Assembly: GCA_049303315.1 (NCBI GenBank)
Contig: JBAQMZ010000022.1
Coordinates: forward strand, 1-23,405
Length of the DNA: 23,405 nt
Reading direction: 5' to 3'
Source of the DNA: Methanoperedens sp049303315
GTDB taxonomy: Archaea; Halobacteriota; Methanosarcinia; Methanosarcinales; Methanoperedenaceae
A program made the position numbers and the translations under genes. The notes under the pieces were generated by a model, which was not told the DNA's origin, did not search any database, and saw only the letters and a program-made list of their open reading frames with translations. Below, piece by piece: positions 14,733 to 22,234 of this stretch; position 1 is the first letter of the stretch; every line of letters begins with the position of its first letter.

Positions 14733-15268
14733 ATTTTTGCCAGCAAATCTTTAATTTGTTTCTGGAAATTTTCAATAGAACCGGTATTCATTATGACAAT
14801 ATCCGCATTTTTTATTGCACTGTCCAATCCCCAGCCTTTTTCGCGGTCATCCCGTCTTTTTAATTCGTCGATGTTCACTGTATCGTCCGAACGGGCGCGT
14901 TTTTTCACCCTTTCAAACCTGACATCAAATGGTGAATTTATTGCTATTAACTTAAAATCGCTCCCGAATTGCTTTTTGAAATAATTCACCTCGTCTATAT
15001 TCCGGATGCCGTCAACCACTGCCACGGGGGAATCCAGTCCGCTTATACGGGGAACACAGCGTTTTGCAATGGCGTCCATGCCCTCTTCCTTCCGGAGCGC
15101 CGTTCCCGTGCCCCCGATATTCTCACCTGTGGGGAGTAAAACCCTTCTTGCCGTTTCCTCCCTCACGATATCGCCCATATTAATGACAGGAATCCCTGAT
15201 AACCTGGAAATCGCCGCAGCTTCGGATTTTCCAGATGCGGGCATTCCCACAAAAGCAATTAACTTCAT
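14729..15268 (-). CDS. UPF0200 P-loop nucleotide kinase-like protein
   Basis: The 179-aa product has a Walker A loop GMPASGKS (residues 8-15) at the start, a nucleoside-monophosphate-kinase-like core with VVDGIRNIDEV near residues 84-94, and a basic lid region (VKKRARSDD, then RRDDREKGWGL at about 125-147). This is the UPF0200 family of archaeal putative kinases. Databases sometimes label it dephospho-CoA kinase-like, but I know of no proof of the substrate. It is the first gene of the four-gene overlapping operon. A TATA-like box centred 27 nt upstream of the ATG implies a leaderless transcript, divergent from the PAN promoter. Confidence 0.87.
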   Translation of the reverse strand: MKLIAFVGMPASGKSEAAAISRLSGIPVINMGDIVREETARRVLLPTGENIGGTGTALRKEEGMDAIAKRCVPRISGLDSPVAVVDGIRNIDEVNYFKKQFGSDFKLIAINSPFDVRFERVKKRARSDDTVNIDELKRRDDREKGWGLDSAIKNADIVIMNTGSIENFQKQIKDLLAKI

Positions 15269-15288
15269 GGGCGGATTAATTTAGCTAA

Positions 15289-15320
15289 AAGATAATAAAT
15301 CTATGCACCTAAAATATATA
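15289..15320. promoter_or_regulatory. Divergent promoters of UPF0200 operon and PAN
   Basis: The 78-bp gap holds ATTTATTATC on the minus strand (15291-15300), about 27 nt from the UPF0200 ATG. It also holds AAAATATATA on the plus strand (15311-15320), about 31 nt from the PAN ATG. Both transcripts would have little or no leader. The two boxes are only about 20 bp apart, so factor binding at one could affect the other. Confidence 0.6.
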
Positions 15321-15346
15321 TCCTATTAGCCCACTGTATATCATTT

Positions 15347-16558
15347 ATGGAAGATGCGATAGCAAAGACTCCAATAACGAGCGGCACAATAAAAGCGGAT
15401 AATGAGATTGAGATAAGAGATTTGCGGGAAACCATTGAATTGCTGAAAACCCAGGTAAAAGACATGCATTCAAGGCTTCTTGAAGCCGCTGTCCTGAATA
15501 ACAAATATGTGCAGGCGGTCCAGGATTACCAGAAACAGATGGAACAATTGAAGAAGCCGCCGTTGTTTATTTGCAGCGTGGTGGAATTGTTTGACGATAT
15601 GGCGCTTTTGCGACAGCACGGCAGCAACCAGGAAATTGTAACGAAGGTTCCCGATGAGATGATGCAGGAGATAGAACCCGGCGCGCGTGTTGCCGTTACC
15701 GGCAACCTTGCCATCGTCAGGGTATTGTCAAAATCATTTGATGTCAGGGCGCGCGTGATGGAATTGATTGAAAGCCCGGATATCGATTATAATATGATAG
15801 GCGGCCTGAATAAGCAAATCGAGGAAGTAATCGAAATACTTGAGCTTCCGCTTACAAACCCCCAGCTTTTTACTGATGTGGGAGTGGAACCTCCCCACGG
15901 AATCCTGCTTTACGGCCCGCCCGGAACGGGTAAAACGCTTATAGCGAAAGCCGTGGCGCACAGGGCCAAAGCGACTTTTATCAGGATGAGCGGGAGCGAG
16001 CTTGTGCAGAAATACATAGGCGAAGGCGCAAGACTTGTCAGGGATGTTTTTGACCTGGCACGGGAAAAAGCCCCGAGCATCGTTTTCATTGATGAAATCG
16101 ATTCTGTGGGAAGCCGGCGAACTTACGACGGCACGACAGGCTCTTCCGAAGTGAACAGGACAATGGTCCAGCTTCTTGCCGAGCTTGACGGTTTTGATGC
16201 GCGGGGAGAGGTGAAAATCGTTGCAGCAACCAACCGCATCGACCTTCTTGACCCAGCGCTTTTGCGCCCGGGCAGGTTTGACAGGATAATCGAGATACCA
16301 ATGCCTGATGCCGAGGGACGGAAAGAAATACTCAGGATACACACCCGGAACATGAAACTTGAAAATGTGGACATTGATGAGTTTGTGGAGATGACCGGCG
16401 GATTAAGCGGCGCAGACCTGAAAGCCATCGTCACCGAGGCGGGCATGTTCGTTATCAGGCGGAAAGGCAGGGCTGTTACCATGCAGGACTTTAAGGACGC
16501 CTATAACAAGATGATAATCAAGGAGACAAAAGAAGAAGTAGCCGGGATGTTCGTGTAG
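15347..16558 (+). CDS. pan: Proteasome-activating nucleotidase PAN
   Basis: This hexameric ATPase unfolds proteins and feeds them to the 20S proteasome in the cytoplasm. The 403-aa product has the expected order: an N-terminal coiled coil (about residues 20-70), an OB-fold domain (70-145), and an AAA+ module with Walker A GPPGTGKT (190-197), Walker B IVFIDEID (D249, E250), sensor-1 N296 and arginine fingers in LLRPGRFDR (R310, R313). The C-terminus is Met-Phe-Val, where the usual gate-opening motif is hydrophobic-Tyr-X, so Phe replaces Tyr. Length fits the family. It has its own promoter, divergent from the UPF0200 operon, and no proteasome subunit gene is nearby. Confidence 0.96.
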   Translation: MEDAIAKTPITSGTIKADNEIEIRDLRETIELLKTQVKDMHSRLLEAAVLNNKYVQAVQDYQKQMEQLKKPPLFICSVVELFDDMALLRQHGSNQEIVTKVPDEMMQEIEPGARVAVTGNLAIVRVLSKSFDVRARVMELIESPDIDYNMIGGLNKQIEEVIEILELPLTNPQLFTDVGVEPPHGILLYGPPGTGKTLIAKAVAHRAKATFIRMSGSELVQKYIGEGARLVRDVFDLAREKAPSIVFIDEIDSVGSRRTYDGTTGSSEVNRTMVQLLAELDGFDARGEVKIVAATNRIDLLDPALLRPGRFDRIIEIPMPDAEGRKEILRIHTRNMKLENVDIDEFVEMTGGLSGADLKAIVTEAGMFVIRRKGRAVTMQDFKDAYNKMIIKETKEEVAGMFV

Positions 16559-16574
16559 CCTCGCAAAGGGAAAA

Positions 16575-16787
16575 TTAAGCCGCTTTTAATGGTATGCCGA
16601 CTGTAATATCCCTTATGCTTTTGGCAGGCATCCTTTTTGACACATCCAGAAGCTCTATGGAAATAACTTTACCCTCTTTTGTGTAGTCTATTATTATGCC
16701 TTCGGCTATTTCTTTGCTGATGTGATATTTTCCCTTCTGAAATTCAATGTTCATGGCATCAGCGTCAGGGTCGTATGTTATTTTCAT
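16575..16787 (-). CDS. DUF2283 family small protein
   Basis: The 70-aa product shows the DUF2283 pattern: the opening YDPDADAMNIEF, then GIIIDYTKEGKVISIELLDVS at residues 29-50, a compact beta-rich fold. Its gene starts 9 nt after the stop of the DUF4258 gene on the same strand. The two families are often neighbours in prokaryotic genomes, and a toxin-antitoxin-like relationship has been suspected; in that model this would be the antitoxin-like member. That role is inference. It is convergent with the end of PAN, 16 bp away. Confidence 0.85.
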   Translation of the reverse strand: MKITYDPDADAMNIEFQKGKYHISKEIAEGIIIDYTKEGKVISIELLDVSKRMPAKSIRDITVGIPLKAA

Positions 16788-16796
16788 AATATCACT

Positions 16797-17033
16797 TCAT
16801 ACTTCATATCTTTCTGGCTCTGTGAAATATGCAGTTATTACGACATATTTCTCGCTTTCTCTTGTATAGACTATTCTTAGGAGCTTGTTTCTTATAAGCT
16901 TATGCGCAACCTTTTTTCCGAATACGCTGTCCAAAACTGCGTCGGGGCTTCTGAGAGCGTCCTCGATTATTGTTTTTGAAAGCTTCCTTTCCGCTATTTT
17001 TTCTTCGGCATGGCGCGTGTAAACAATATCCAT
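16797..17033 (-). CDS. DUF4258 family small protein
   Basis: The 78-aa product has the DUF4258 signature: YTRHAEEKIAERKLS near the N-terminus, an EDALRSPDAV helix, and a strand-rich end with LLRIVYTRESEKYVVITAYF. The size and layout recall RelE/BrnT-like toxins, and His8 and the Arg residues would be candidate functional residues if it were an RNase. It is the first gene of a two-gene unit with DUF2283, nine bases upstream. A toxin-like role is inference from context, not shown by the sequence. Confidence 0.85.
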   Translation of the reverse strand: MDIVYTRHAEEKIAERKLSKTIIEDALRSPDAVLDSVFGKKVAHKLIRNKLLRIVYTRESEKYVVITAYFTEPERYEV

Positions 17034-17068
17034 ATGAGATAGTAGCTTCAGGCAAATATAAAGATGCT

Positions 17069-17554
17069 TTATTTGATTTTTCCCGCTATTTTTTCCGCAA
17101 TGCCTGTTATATGGTCTAAATTTTCGGCTTTTTCCTTCTTATATTTCGCGCTCACTGCCACAAAGACCTTGTTTTTCAAAAACAACAGGTTATAGGTAAT
17201 CCCGTCGGTATCCTTTTTCTTTAATATAATAGATGACTCGCCTATTGTTTTTGTTTTTATGGGCTTTCCATATCCGTTCTTCTTCAAATATCCAACATCG
17301 GCATTATAAGCCCTGGTCGCTCCCTCACCATCCCGGTACGTGGTAATGACCTGTATGATAACATCCTTCTTATCCGTTAAAAAGCAGCTAAAACATCCTT
17401 CCGAGAATCCCCAGTTTGCCAAATCTTCAGTTGTGGCATAATTGAAATTCAGGTCAGGCTCGGTTAAAAGCGTGCAAACGTTTTCATAGACCGTTTCAGT
17501 ATTATCCCCGGCTTCTACTCTTGTCAATGCGATATCAATCGAACGTCCTGTCAT
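17069..17554 (-). CDS. Hypothetical 161-aa protein
   Basis: I do not recognise this protein. It lacks a signal peptide or membrane helix and appears to be a soluble alpha/beta protein with a CFSC pair near residues 54-57, strands such as VIIQVITTY (about 65-73), SSIILKK (about 106-112) and NLLFLKNKVFVAVSAKY (about 120-137), and a charged C-terminal helix ending in KIAGKIK. The second half looks like domains I recall in methanoarchaeal hypothetical proteins and lipoproteins. It stands between the DUF4258 pair (35 bp away) and a lipoprotein gene (95 bp away), all on the minus strand. The ATG at 17554 has no clear ribosome-binding site. Confidence 0.65.
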   Translation of the reverse strand: MTGRSIDIALTRVEAGDNTETVYENVCTLLTEPDLNFNYATTEDLANWGFSEGCFSCFLTDKKDVIIQVITTYRDGEGATRAYNADVGYLKKNGYGKPIKTKTIGESSIILKKKDTDGITYNLLFLKNKVFVAVSAKYKKEKAENLDHITGIAEKIAGKIK

Positions 17555-17649
17555 GTGCTAAATAAATGTATAGGTTGAATATGAAAGTATCGATGTAAGG
17601 CGTTTGCCAGTAACAGAATTAAGTTTTATGCAATACTATTGTGTTCGCC

Positions 17650-18051
17650 TTATGTCGCCAATTTTCTAAAGATAAATCTTGTTGGAACAGCGTTTGGTTG
17701 ATTGTACAATATGATTTCATTGTTATTTGGATTTATTATTCCCATCAATGTTTGTTTTTGGTATTGTTGAACCCCTTCACCGAATTTATTGCCCGGAACT
17801 GTCACAACTCCTTCAGATGTAATATATATTCGTCTGGGGGATATTGAGTCGTCTATTAAATATGTCCCCCCATACTGTGTACTGGGTGGATCTAATGAAA
17901 CTATTGAAAAGGTTTTGTCGTCATTTAATATAATTATACCTGGGCTATTCGCGACTGATGCCCACTCTCCTGTTATAGGCTCTATACATCCGCTGATAAA
18001 AATAAATCCAATTATGACAACTAGAAATAAGCTTATTTTTTTTATATGCAT
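17650..18051 (-). CDS. Small lipoprotein, hypothetical
   Basis: The 133-aa product starts with a basic residue pair, a hydrophobic helix (about residues 6-20) and a lipobox-like FISGC with Cys22, so it is probably exported and lipid-anchored. The mature part (about 110 aa) is a predicted beta-rich domain with ITGEWASV at its start and TFSIVSL, GGTYLID and RRIYITSEGVVTV strands, resembling small lipocalin-like or 'META/DUF' stress lipoproteins in layout. I cannot name the family. GGTGG about 4 nt before the ATG is a good ribosome-binding site. Divergent from the PCNA gene. Confidence 0.75.
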   Translation of the reverse strand: MHIKKISLFLVVIIGFIFISGCIEPITGEWASVANSPGIIILNDDKTFSIVSLDPPSTQYGGTYLIDDSISPRRIYITSEGVVTVPGNKFGEGVQQYQKQTLMGIINPNNNEIILYNQPNAVPTRFIFRKLAT

Positions 18052-18230
18052 TAAACCACCATATATGTATAATTATTAATATTTTAACTTCAAATACTTT
18101 ATGGGTGAATTTTGAATATATATTTTGCCATTTTGATTATTGCCTGTTTATTTATGGATTAATTATCTCGACTTTCAGACAGAATAACTTATTAATATCA
18201 TGGATTATATCTGTAGCGAGGAAACTTCAT

Positions 18231-18968
18231 ATGTTTAAGGCAGTAATCGGTGCGGAAAAATTAAAGGATTCAATCGAATCGATATCCACGCTCGTGGATG
18301 AAGCAAAATTTAAAATTACACCTGAGGGTATATCCGTCAGGGCCGTGGATCCGGCCAATGTCGCGATGGTGAGTTTTGACCTTGCAAAAGACGCTTTTGA
18401 TTCCTTTGAAGCAACAGACGGCGAACTCGGCATAGACCTCACAAAATTGAACGGGGTAATGGAAACTGCCGATAAGAGCGAAAACATCGAACTTGAGCTT
18501 GACGAGACTGCCCACAAACTGGTTGTCAGGATGCGCGGGCTTGCCTATACCATGTCCTTGCTTGACCCCTCTTCGATAAGAAAAGAACCGAAAGTCCCAA
18601 CGCTTGACCTGCCGGCGCGCATCGTAATCCGCGGCGAGGATATTAAAAGGGCGATTAAAGCCGCTGAAAAAGTAAGCGATTATATGTCCATGGGCGTAAA
18701 AGGAGATGTCTTTTTCATGGAAGCGGAAGGGGACACGGACAGGGTTCGCGTGGAACTGGCAAGAGACCAGCTTATTGATATGCAGGCAGCAGAGGCGAAA
18801 TCATTATTCTCCCTTGACTATCTCTCGGATATGAGTAAAATCCTCGGGAAAGCCAATGAAGTTACAATCGACCTCGGAAAGGATTACCCCCTGAAAATAA
18901 AGGTCAAGATTGCAGAAGGTCATGGCGAGGTCAGTTATATGCTGGCTCCCAGGGTCGAATCCGAATAA
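18231..18968 (+). CDS. pcn: DNA polymerase sliding clamp PCNA
   Basis: The 245-aa product is the archaeal ring clamp that tethers DNA polymerase, ligase and nucleases to DNA. Both clamp halves are recognisable: the start MFKAVIGAEKLKDSI, the interdomain connector region around residues 112-128 with EPKVPTLDLP, and the C-terminal EVSYMLAPR, which forms the partner-binding end. Length equals that of other archaeal PCNAs. The ATG at 18231 is preferred because it matches family N-termini and is preceded by GAGGA 8 nt upstream. A longer frame opening at TTG 18105 would add 42 unlike residues. The stop is 2 nt from the PriL start, so the two form an operon. Confidence 0.97.
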   Translation: MFKAVIGAEKLKDSIESISTLVDEAKFKITPEGISVRAVDPANVAMVSFDLAKDAFDSFEATDGELGIDLTKLNGVMETADKSENIELELDETAHKLVVRMRGLAYTMSLLDPSSIRKEPKVPTLDLPARIVIRGEDIKRAIKAAEKVSDYMSMGVKGDVFFMEAEGDTDRVRVELARDQLIDMQAAEAKSLFSLDYLSDMSKILGKANEVTIDLGKDYPLKIKVKIAEGHGEVSYMLAPRVESE

Positions 18969-18970
18969 GC

Positions 18971-19996
18971 ATGGATGTTTTCAAATTTGCTTATTTTCCT
19001 TTTGTTAATGGTGCTGTAAAATATGTAGAGGCACTTGATTTCAAACTTGAAGAGCTTTTTTCAGAGAGGGTGTTTGAACAGGTAAGGGAGCGGGGAAAAC
19101 AACGGGTGCTTTCAGCTATAGGCGACGGCATCACCAGGAATGCGCATCCTGACCGCGTGAGCGCTGAAAAAGAACTGCTGTCCTATCCTGTTGCAAGAAT
19201 ACTTGTCTCCTGCATCAATGACGGATATCTCGTTAAGCGGTATGCCCTTGCCGAAGCAAAATCAGCGTACGAGCGGCTAAAAGAACTTCCCGGCGAAGAA
19301 CTTAAGGAACTGGCTCTTGATTTTGATGTCGATGCTGTATTGGCTGACCGCTCTGTCATAATTCATTTTACTGATTATATCCGTTATGCACATGTCATCC
19401 ATGAACCCAAATGGAAGCTTGTGAACAGGAATATGGACAGGGGCAGCATATCCCTCCCAAAAGAAGATTTCTCACGCATAATGCAGGAAGCTATCAGGAA
19501 AAGGATTGAATCAAGCCTGCCGCTTGTTGTGCCGCCTGAGATATGCGCTTCTCTTGAAAGTCATCTTGGGGAAATACGCAATGCCCTTGTGGCGCGAAAA
19601 TCCGAGTTCAGCATCGAAGAGTTCAAGGAAATAATGCCAGATTGTTTCCCCCCGTGTATGGTCCATGCCCTCTCCAATGCAAAGGCGGGCGTGAATCTCC
19701 CGCATTCGATGCGCTTTGCGCTCGTTTCATTCCTGCTCAATATCGGGATGAACACAGATGGGATTATCGAGCTTTTCAAAGTCTCGCCGGATTTTGATGA
19801 GGAGCGCACAAGGTATCAGGTGATGCACATCCATGGCGCAACCGGTACGGCTTATACGTCCCCTTCATGCGCCACCATGATAACCTACGGGAATTGTTTC
19901 GGGAAGGAGGCGCTGTGCGAGAGGATTTCGCATCCTTTGAATTATTACAGGAGGAAGGCATGGATTCTGAAAAAGGGGAAGCCTGAGGGGAATTGA
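18971..19996 (+). CDS. priL: DNA primase large subunit PriL
   Basis: The 341-aa product is the non-catalytic subunit of the archaeal/eukaryotic-type primase, which supports RNA primer initiation together with PriS. The N-terminal two thirds are helical, starting with DVFKFAYFPF. The C-terminal Fe-S domain contains the four expected cysteines, best read as C229 (FPPC), C300 (SPSC), C309 (YGNC) and C316 (ALC), which would hold a 4Fe-4S cluster; the RYQVMHIHG stretch between them matches the family. The gene begins 2 nt after the PCNA stop. The PriS gene is not in the window. The assignment is confident. Confidence 0.95.
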   Translation: MDVFKFAYFPFVNGAVKYVEALDFKLEELFSERVFEQVRERGKQRVLSAIGDGITRNAHPDRVSAEKELLSYPVARILVSCINDGYLVKRYALAEAKSAYERLKELPGEELKELALDFDVDAVLADRSVIIHFTDYIRYAHVIHEPKWKLVNRNMDRGSISLPKEDFSRIMQEAIRKRIESSLPLVVPPEICASLESHLGEIRNALVARKSEFSIEEFKEIMPDCFPPCMVHALSNAKAGVNLPHSMRFALVSFLLNIGMNTDGIIELFKVSPDFDEERTRYQVMHIHGATGTAYTSPSCATMITYGNCFGKEALCERISHPLNYYRRKAWILKKGKPEGN

Positions 19997-20126
19997 GATT
20001 GACTGCGAACATTTAGAGATGTTTTCAATTGGTGTTGGTAGTTATCCTGAGACAAAATATATTAACCTTAATGCGGGGTTATGATAGATTATAGTTACGT
20101 TTATACTAGAACAATCCCAGTTATAA

Positions 20127-20147
20127 CTGCCCAACTTTGACAGTTAA
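20127..20147 (+). repeat. Left inverted repeat of the second IS
   Basis: The 21 bases pair imperfectly with 21701-21721 and perfectly over 20136-20147 with the inner copy at 21646-21657. Confidence 0.6.
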
Positions 20148-20184
20148 ATAAAATAAGTGCCCTTAGCATGTTTGTTGATTTTCC

Positions 20185-21615
20185 ATGAAACAAACAAAAC
20201 TAAGGACAGATGAAATTATCCCGAATGATAATATATGCTTTCCCATAGGCACGATTCTTGCAGTTAAAAAACAATATGAGAAATTAGATTTTTCCAGTAT
20301 CTTTGGAAAACATAAAAAGAAAGGGCGGGATATAAACTCCTTGATTAAGGCTCTTTTGAGTTATAAGCTAACTGAGAATTTCAGTATAAGTAAAGCCAGT
20401 GAATGGATAAATCGCAATGAAGTCCTTGAGACCTTTGACCTTGGAAAATTCGAAGAAAGAACACTTTTCAGAACCCTTGAAAATATAGGTAAGAATCGGG
20501 AAGAAATAATTGCCAACATCCAGGACTGCCTGTTCCAGAAATATGACTTTGAGCACACTGATATAAATCTTGACTGGACAAGCCTGGTTCTGTTTGGAGA
20601 TAAATGCAAGCTCGGAAAATATGGATATAGCCGGGATCACAGACCAGACAAAAAACAAATAACAATTGGAGTTAGTGAAATCACTAATCCAATCAATGTG
20701 CCAGTTGGGCTCACTGTAAACAAAGGGAACCTTCATGATACAAAACATTTTGTTGATACATATCAACAAATCAAAAGAAAACTAAAGTCGGGTTCACTTG
20801 TGATTTTCGATAAAGGTGCTCATAGCAAGGATAATCTCGATCTCATCTTAGCAGATAAAATGAAATATCTGACCGCCAAAAAGCTGAACACAAGTGATGA
20901 TAAGAGGATCAAAGAGTTCGATAAGTCAAAAGCTGAACTTGTTGATGCTGAAAAAGGAATTTATGGCATAAAATTTGTCAAACCGAGCAGTATAGACTAT
21001 TTTTATTTTTCAGAGGCTCTTCAGAAAGATCAGCTAAAATCCCAGGCAAGAAAAGCTCTCCAAAAATTACAGGAAGCCAAGGAGATACAAAATTCGATTG
21101 ATAATAACAAAAAGCTACCCATGAAGTTTAGGATCAATAATGTGCTTATTGATATCGCTTATTCATATCAAACCAAACTTGGAGAACTCAGTGATGAAGA
21201 AGCATTGAAGCTCGTTGAAAAAGCAATTATTACCGGTCGGGAAGGATTTTTCTGCATTAAATCGAGTGAGAATTTGACACTTCAACAGGCTCTACAAACT
21301 TACAGAAAAAAGGATTCAATTGAAAAAATATTCAATTCGTTGAAAAATGAGATTGAAATAAAACCACTACGCGTATGGTCAGATAATAGCATTTATGGGG
21401 CATTGATCATCGGGTTCATAGCTCAACTTTTCGTTTCTTTGATACGATATGAATTTAAAAAATTGAAGAATATATCGACAAAATTCATCAAAAATAGCCT
21501 GATGAATTTGACAGTTACAGTGAAATTTAGAAGAAATGAGCCAAAAAGGTATATTTTTGCCAATTTTGACCCAATAAACAAGCTGATTTTGGTACAAAAT
21601 CAAGGAATAATATAG
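20185..21615 (+). CDS. DDE transposase, IS1634/IS4 family
   Basis: The 476-aa product has an N-terminal DNA-binding half, then an RNase H-like core. The hallmark of this family, GYSRDHRPDKKQI, occurs at residues 147-159. The catalytic triad can be read as D130 (NLDWTS), D209 (VIFDKGAH) and E380 (RKKDSIEKIF, with the trailing Lys and Phe typical of the third motif). The frame is full length without stops or frameshifts, so the element may be mobile. The ATG at 20185 begins 37 nt after the left inverted repeat. Expected cargo genes are absent. The family call is confident to the IS4/IS1634 level. Confidence 0.92.
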   Translation: MKQTKLRTDEIIPNDNICFPIGTILAVKKQYEKLDFSSIFGKHKKKGRDINSLIKALLSYKLTENFSISKASEWINRNEVLETFDLGKFEERTLFRTLENIGKNREEIIANIQDCLFQKYDFEHTDINLDWTSLVLFGDKCKLGKYGYSRDHRPDKKQITIGVSEITNPINVPVGLTVNKGNLHDTKHFVDTYQQIKRKLKSGSLVIFDKGAHSKDNLDLILADKMKYLTAKKLNTSDDKRIKEFDKSKAELVDAEKGIYGIKFVKPSSIDYFYFSEALQKDQLKSQARKALQKLQEAKEIQNSIDNNKKLPMKFRINNVLIDIAYSYQTKLGELSDEEALKLVEKAIITGREGFFCIKSSENLTLQQALQTYRKKDSIEKIFNSLKNEIEIKPLRVWSDNSIYGALIIGFIAQLFVSLIRYEFKKLKNISTKFIKNSLMNLTVTVKFRRNEPKRYIFANFDPINKLILVQNQGII

Positions 21616-21645
21616 CAAATTGTCATGATATTTTGTAAAATTCTA

Positions 21646-21657
21646 TTAACTGTCAAA
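21646..21657 (-). repeat. Inner right inverted repeat of the second IS
   Basis: TTAACTGTCAAA is the exact complement of 20136-20147, lying 31 bp after the transposase stop. It competes with 21701-21721 as the true right end. Confidence 0.6.
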
Positions 21658-21662
21658 TAGAT

Positions 21663-21696
21663 ATTCCCCTAAAAAAGACATTCCCGATAAAAAAGA
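21663..21696 (+). repeat. Two imperfect direct repeats at the IS right end
   Basis: ATTCCCCTAAAAAAGA (21663-21678) is followed by ATTCCCGATAAAAAAGA (21680-21696). They lie between the two candidate right-end inverted repeats and could be transposase-binding iterons or part of a target duplication. Confidence 0.5.
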
Positions 21697-21700
21697 TTTG

Positions 21701-21721
21701 TCAACTGTCAAACTCAGGCTG
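21701..21721 (-). repeat. Outer right inverted repeat candidate of the second IS
   Basis: These 21 bases match the complement of the left end at 16 positions, including the core TTTGACAGTT on the reverse strand. It is the more complete partner of 20127-20147. Confidence 0.55.
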
Positions 21722-21982
21722 AAAATCAAGCGCCATAAAGATAGCAATAACTAATATTATTTTTGTACTATTGAAAATCTGCGACTGAAGAAGAAAACAG
21801 AATTCAACAAACCGAAAGAATGCAAAAGACTCGAGCATCCGCCAGATGCCATGTGAATTCATTCCGAGGTCAAACTGCCAAAAGACCAAATCCTCATGCT
21901 CATATGGGCTATACATAGCCCACAACAATCATCTCCCAAACCCTCCATCTTTTTGCACTTGAATTTTTTAAGAATGTATATG
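21722..21982. other. 261-bp non-coding gap after the second IS
   Basis: I see no gene with a recognisable product. A 75-codon frame on the minus strand (21701-21928) has no family resemblance and contains no clear start signal. A plus-strand frame near 21783-21917 carries a short basic peptide with several stops around it and is also unconvincing. It may be decayed IS or old flank sequence. AT-rich DNA at its right end leads into the YwbE promoter. Confidence 0.4.
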
Positions 21983-21992
21983 TTTATATAAT
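21983..21992 (+). promoter_or_regulatory. TATA-like box of the YwbE gene
   Basis: TTTATATAAT lies about 26 nt before the position 22013-22016, so transcription would start almost at the ATG at 22016. This decides in favour of that start over the ATG at 21998, which would lie upstream of the transcript. Confidence 0.5.
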
Positions 21993-22015
21993 AAAATATG
22001 AATTTACATTTTAAT

Positions 22016-22210
22016 ATGAACAAAGCCAGAGCAAATATTAAACAGGGATTAAGTGTAGGGATTGTTTTAAAACAAGACCAGAGGAGTGGAAAAATAACTC
22101 AAGGTATTGTAAAGAGAATTTTGACTAATTCTTCATTTCATCCACATGGAATAAAGGTTCAATTAGAAGATGGCAGGGTTGGAAGAGTTAAAGAAATTCA
22201 TTCAAAATAA
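22016..22210 (+). CDS. YwbE/DUF2196 family small protein
   Basis: The 64-aa product is a YwbE-family protein: ARANIKQGLSVGIVLKQDQRSG, then GIVKRILTNSSFHPHGIKVQLEDGRVGRVKEI, filling nearly the whole length. It is a small beta-barrel-like domain of unknown function found in bacteria and archaea, suspected to bind nucleic acid. I chose the second in-frame ATG because the family begins near MNKARANI and because the promoter box is 26-30 nt upstream of it. The upstream ATG at 21998 would add six residues. It is monocistronic and converges on the GTPase gene 24 bp away. Confidence 0.88.
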   Translation: MNKARANIKQGLSVGIVLKQDQRSGKITQGIVKRILTNSSFHPHGIKVQLEDGRVGRVKEIHSK

Positions 22211-22234
22211 AGCCATAGACAGATATTTTTCCAC

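Larger units (their letters stand above)
20127..21721 (+). mobile_element. IS1634/IS4-type insertion sequence
   Basis: The segment carries an intact DDE transposase (20185-21615) flanked by inverted repeats. CTGCCCAACTTTGACAGTTAA at 20127-20147 matches 16 of 21 bases of the complement of 21701-21721. An inner copy, TTAACTGTCAAA at 21646-21657, is a perfect 12-base match to the complement of 20136-20147. Therefore the exact right end is ambiguous: 21657, about 21660, or 21721. No target-site duplication is obvious. Composition is more AT-rich than the upstream PriL gene. Confidence 0.7.

Noticed and set aside
15734..16342. 202-codon minus-strand frame opposite PAN
   Set aside because: It is an antisense shadow of the conserved AAA+ module and has no family resemblance or start signal.
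18105..18230. N-terminal extension of PCNA by 42 residues
   Set aside because: It begins with TTG, is unlike any PCNA N-terminus, and the ATG at 18231 has a ribosome-binding site.
21701..21928. 75-codon minus-strand frame after the second IS
   Set aside because: It has no recognisable family, overlaps the IS end, and lacks a convincing start; treated as non-coding.
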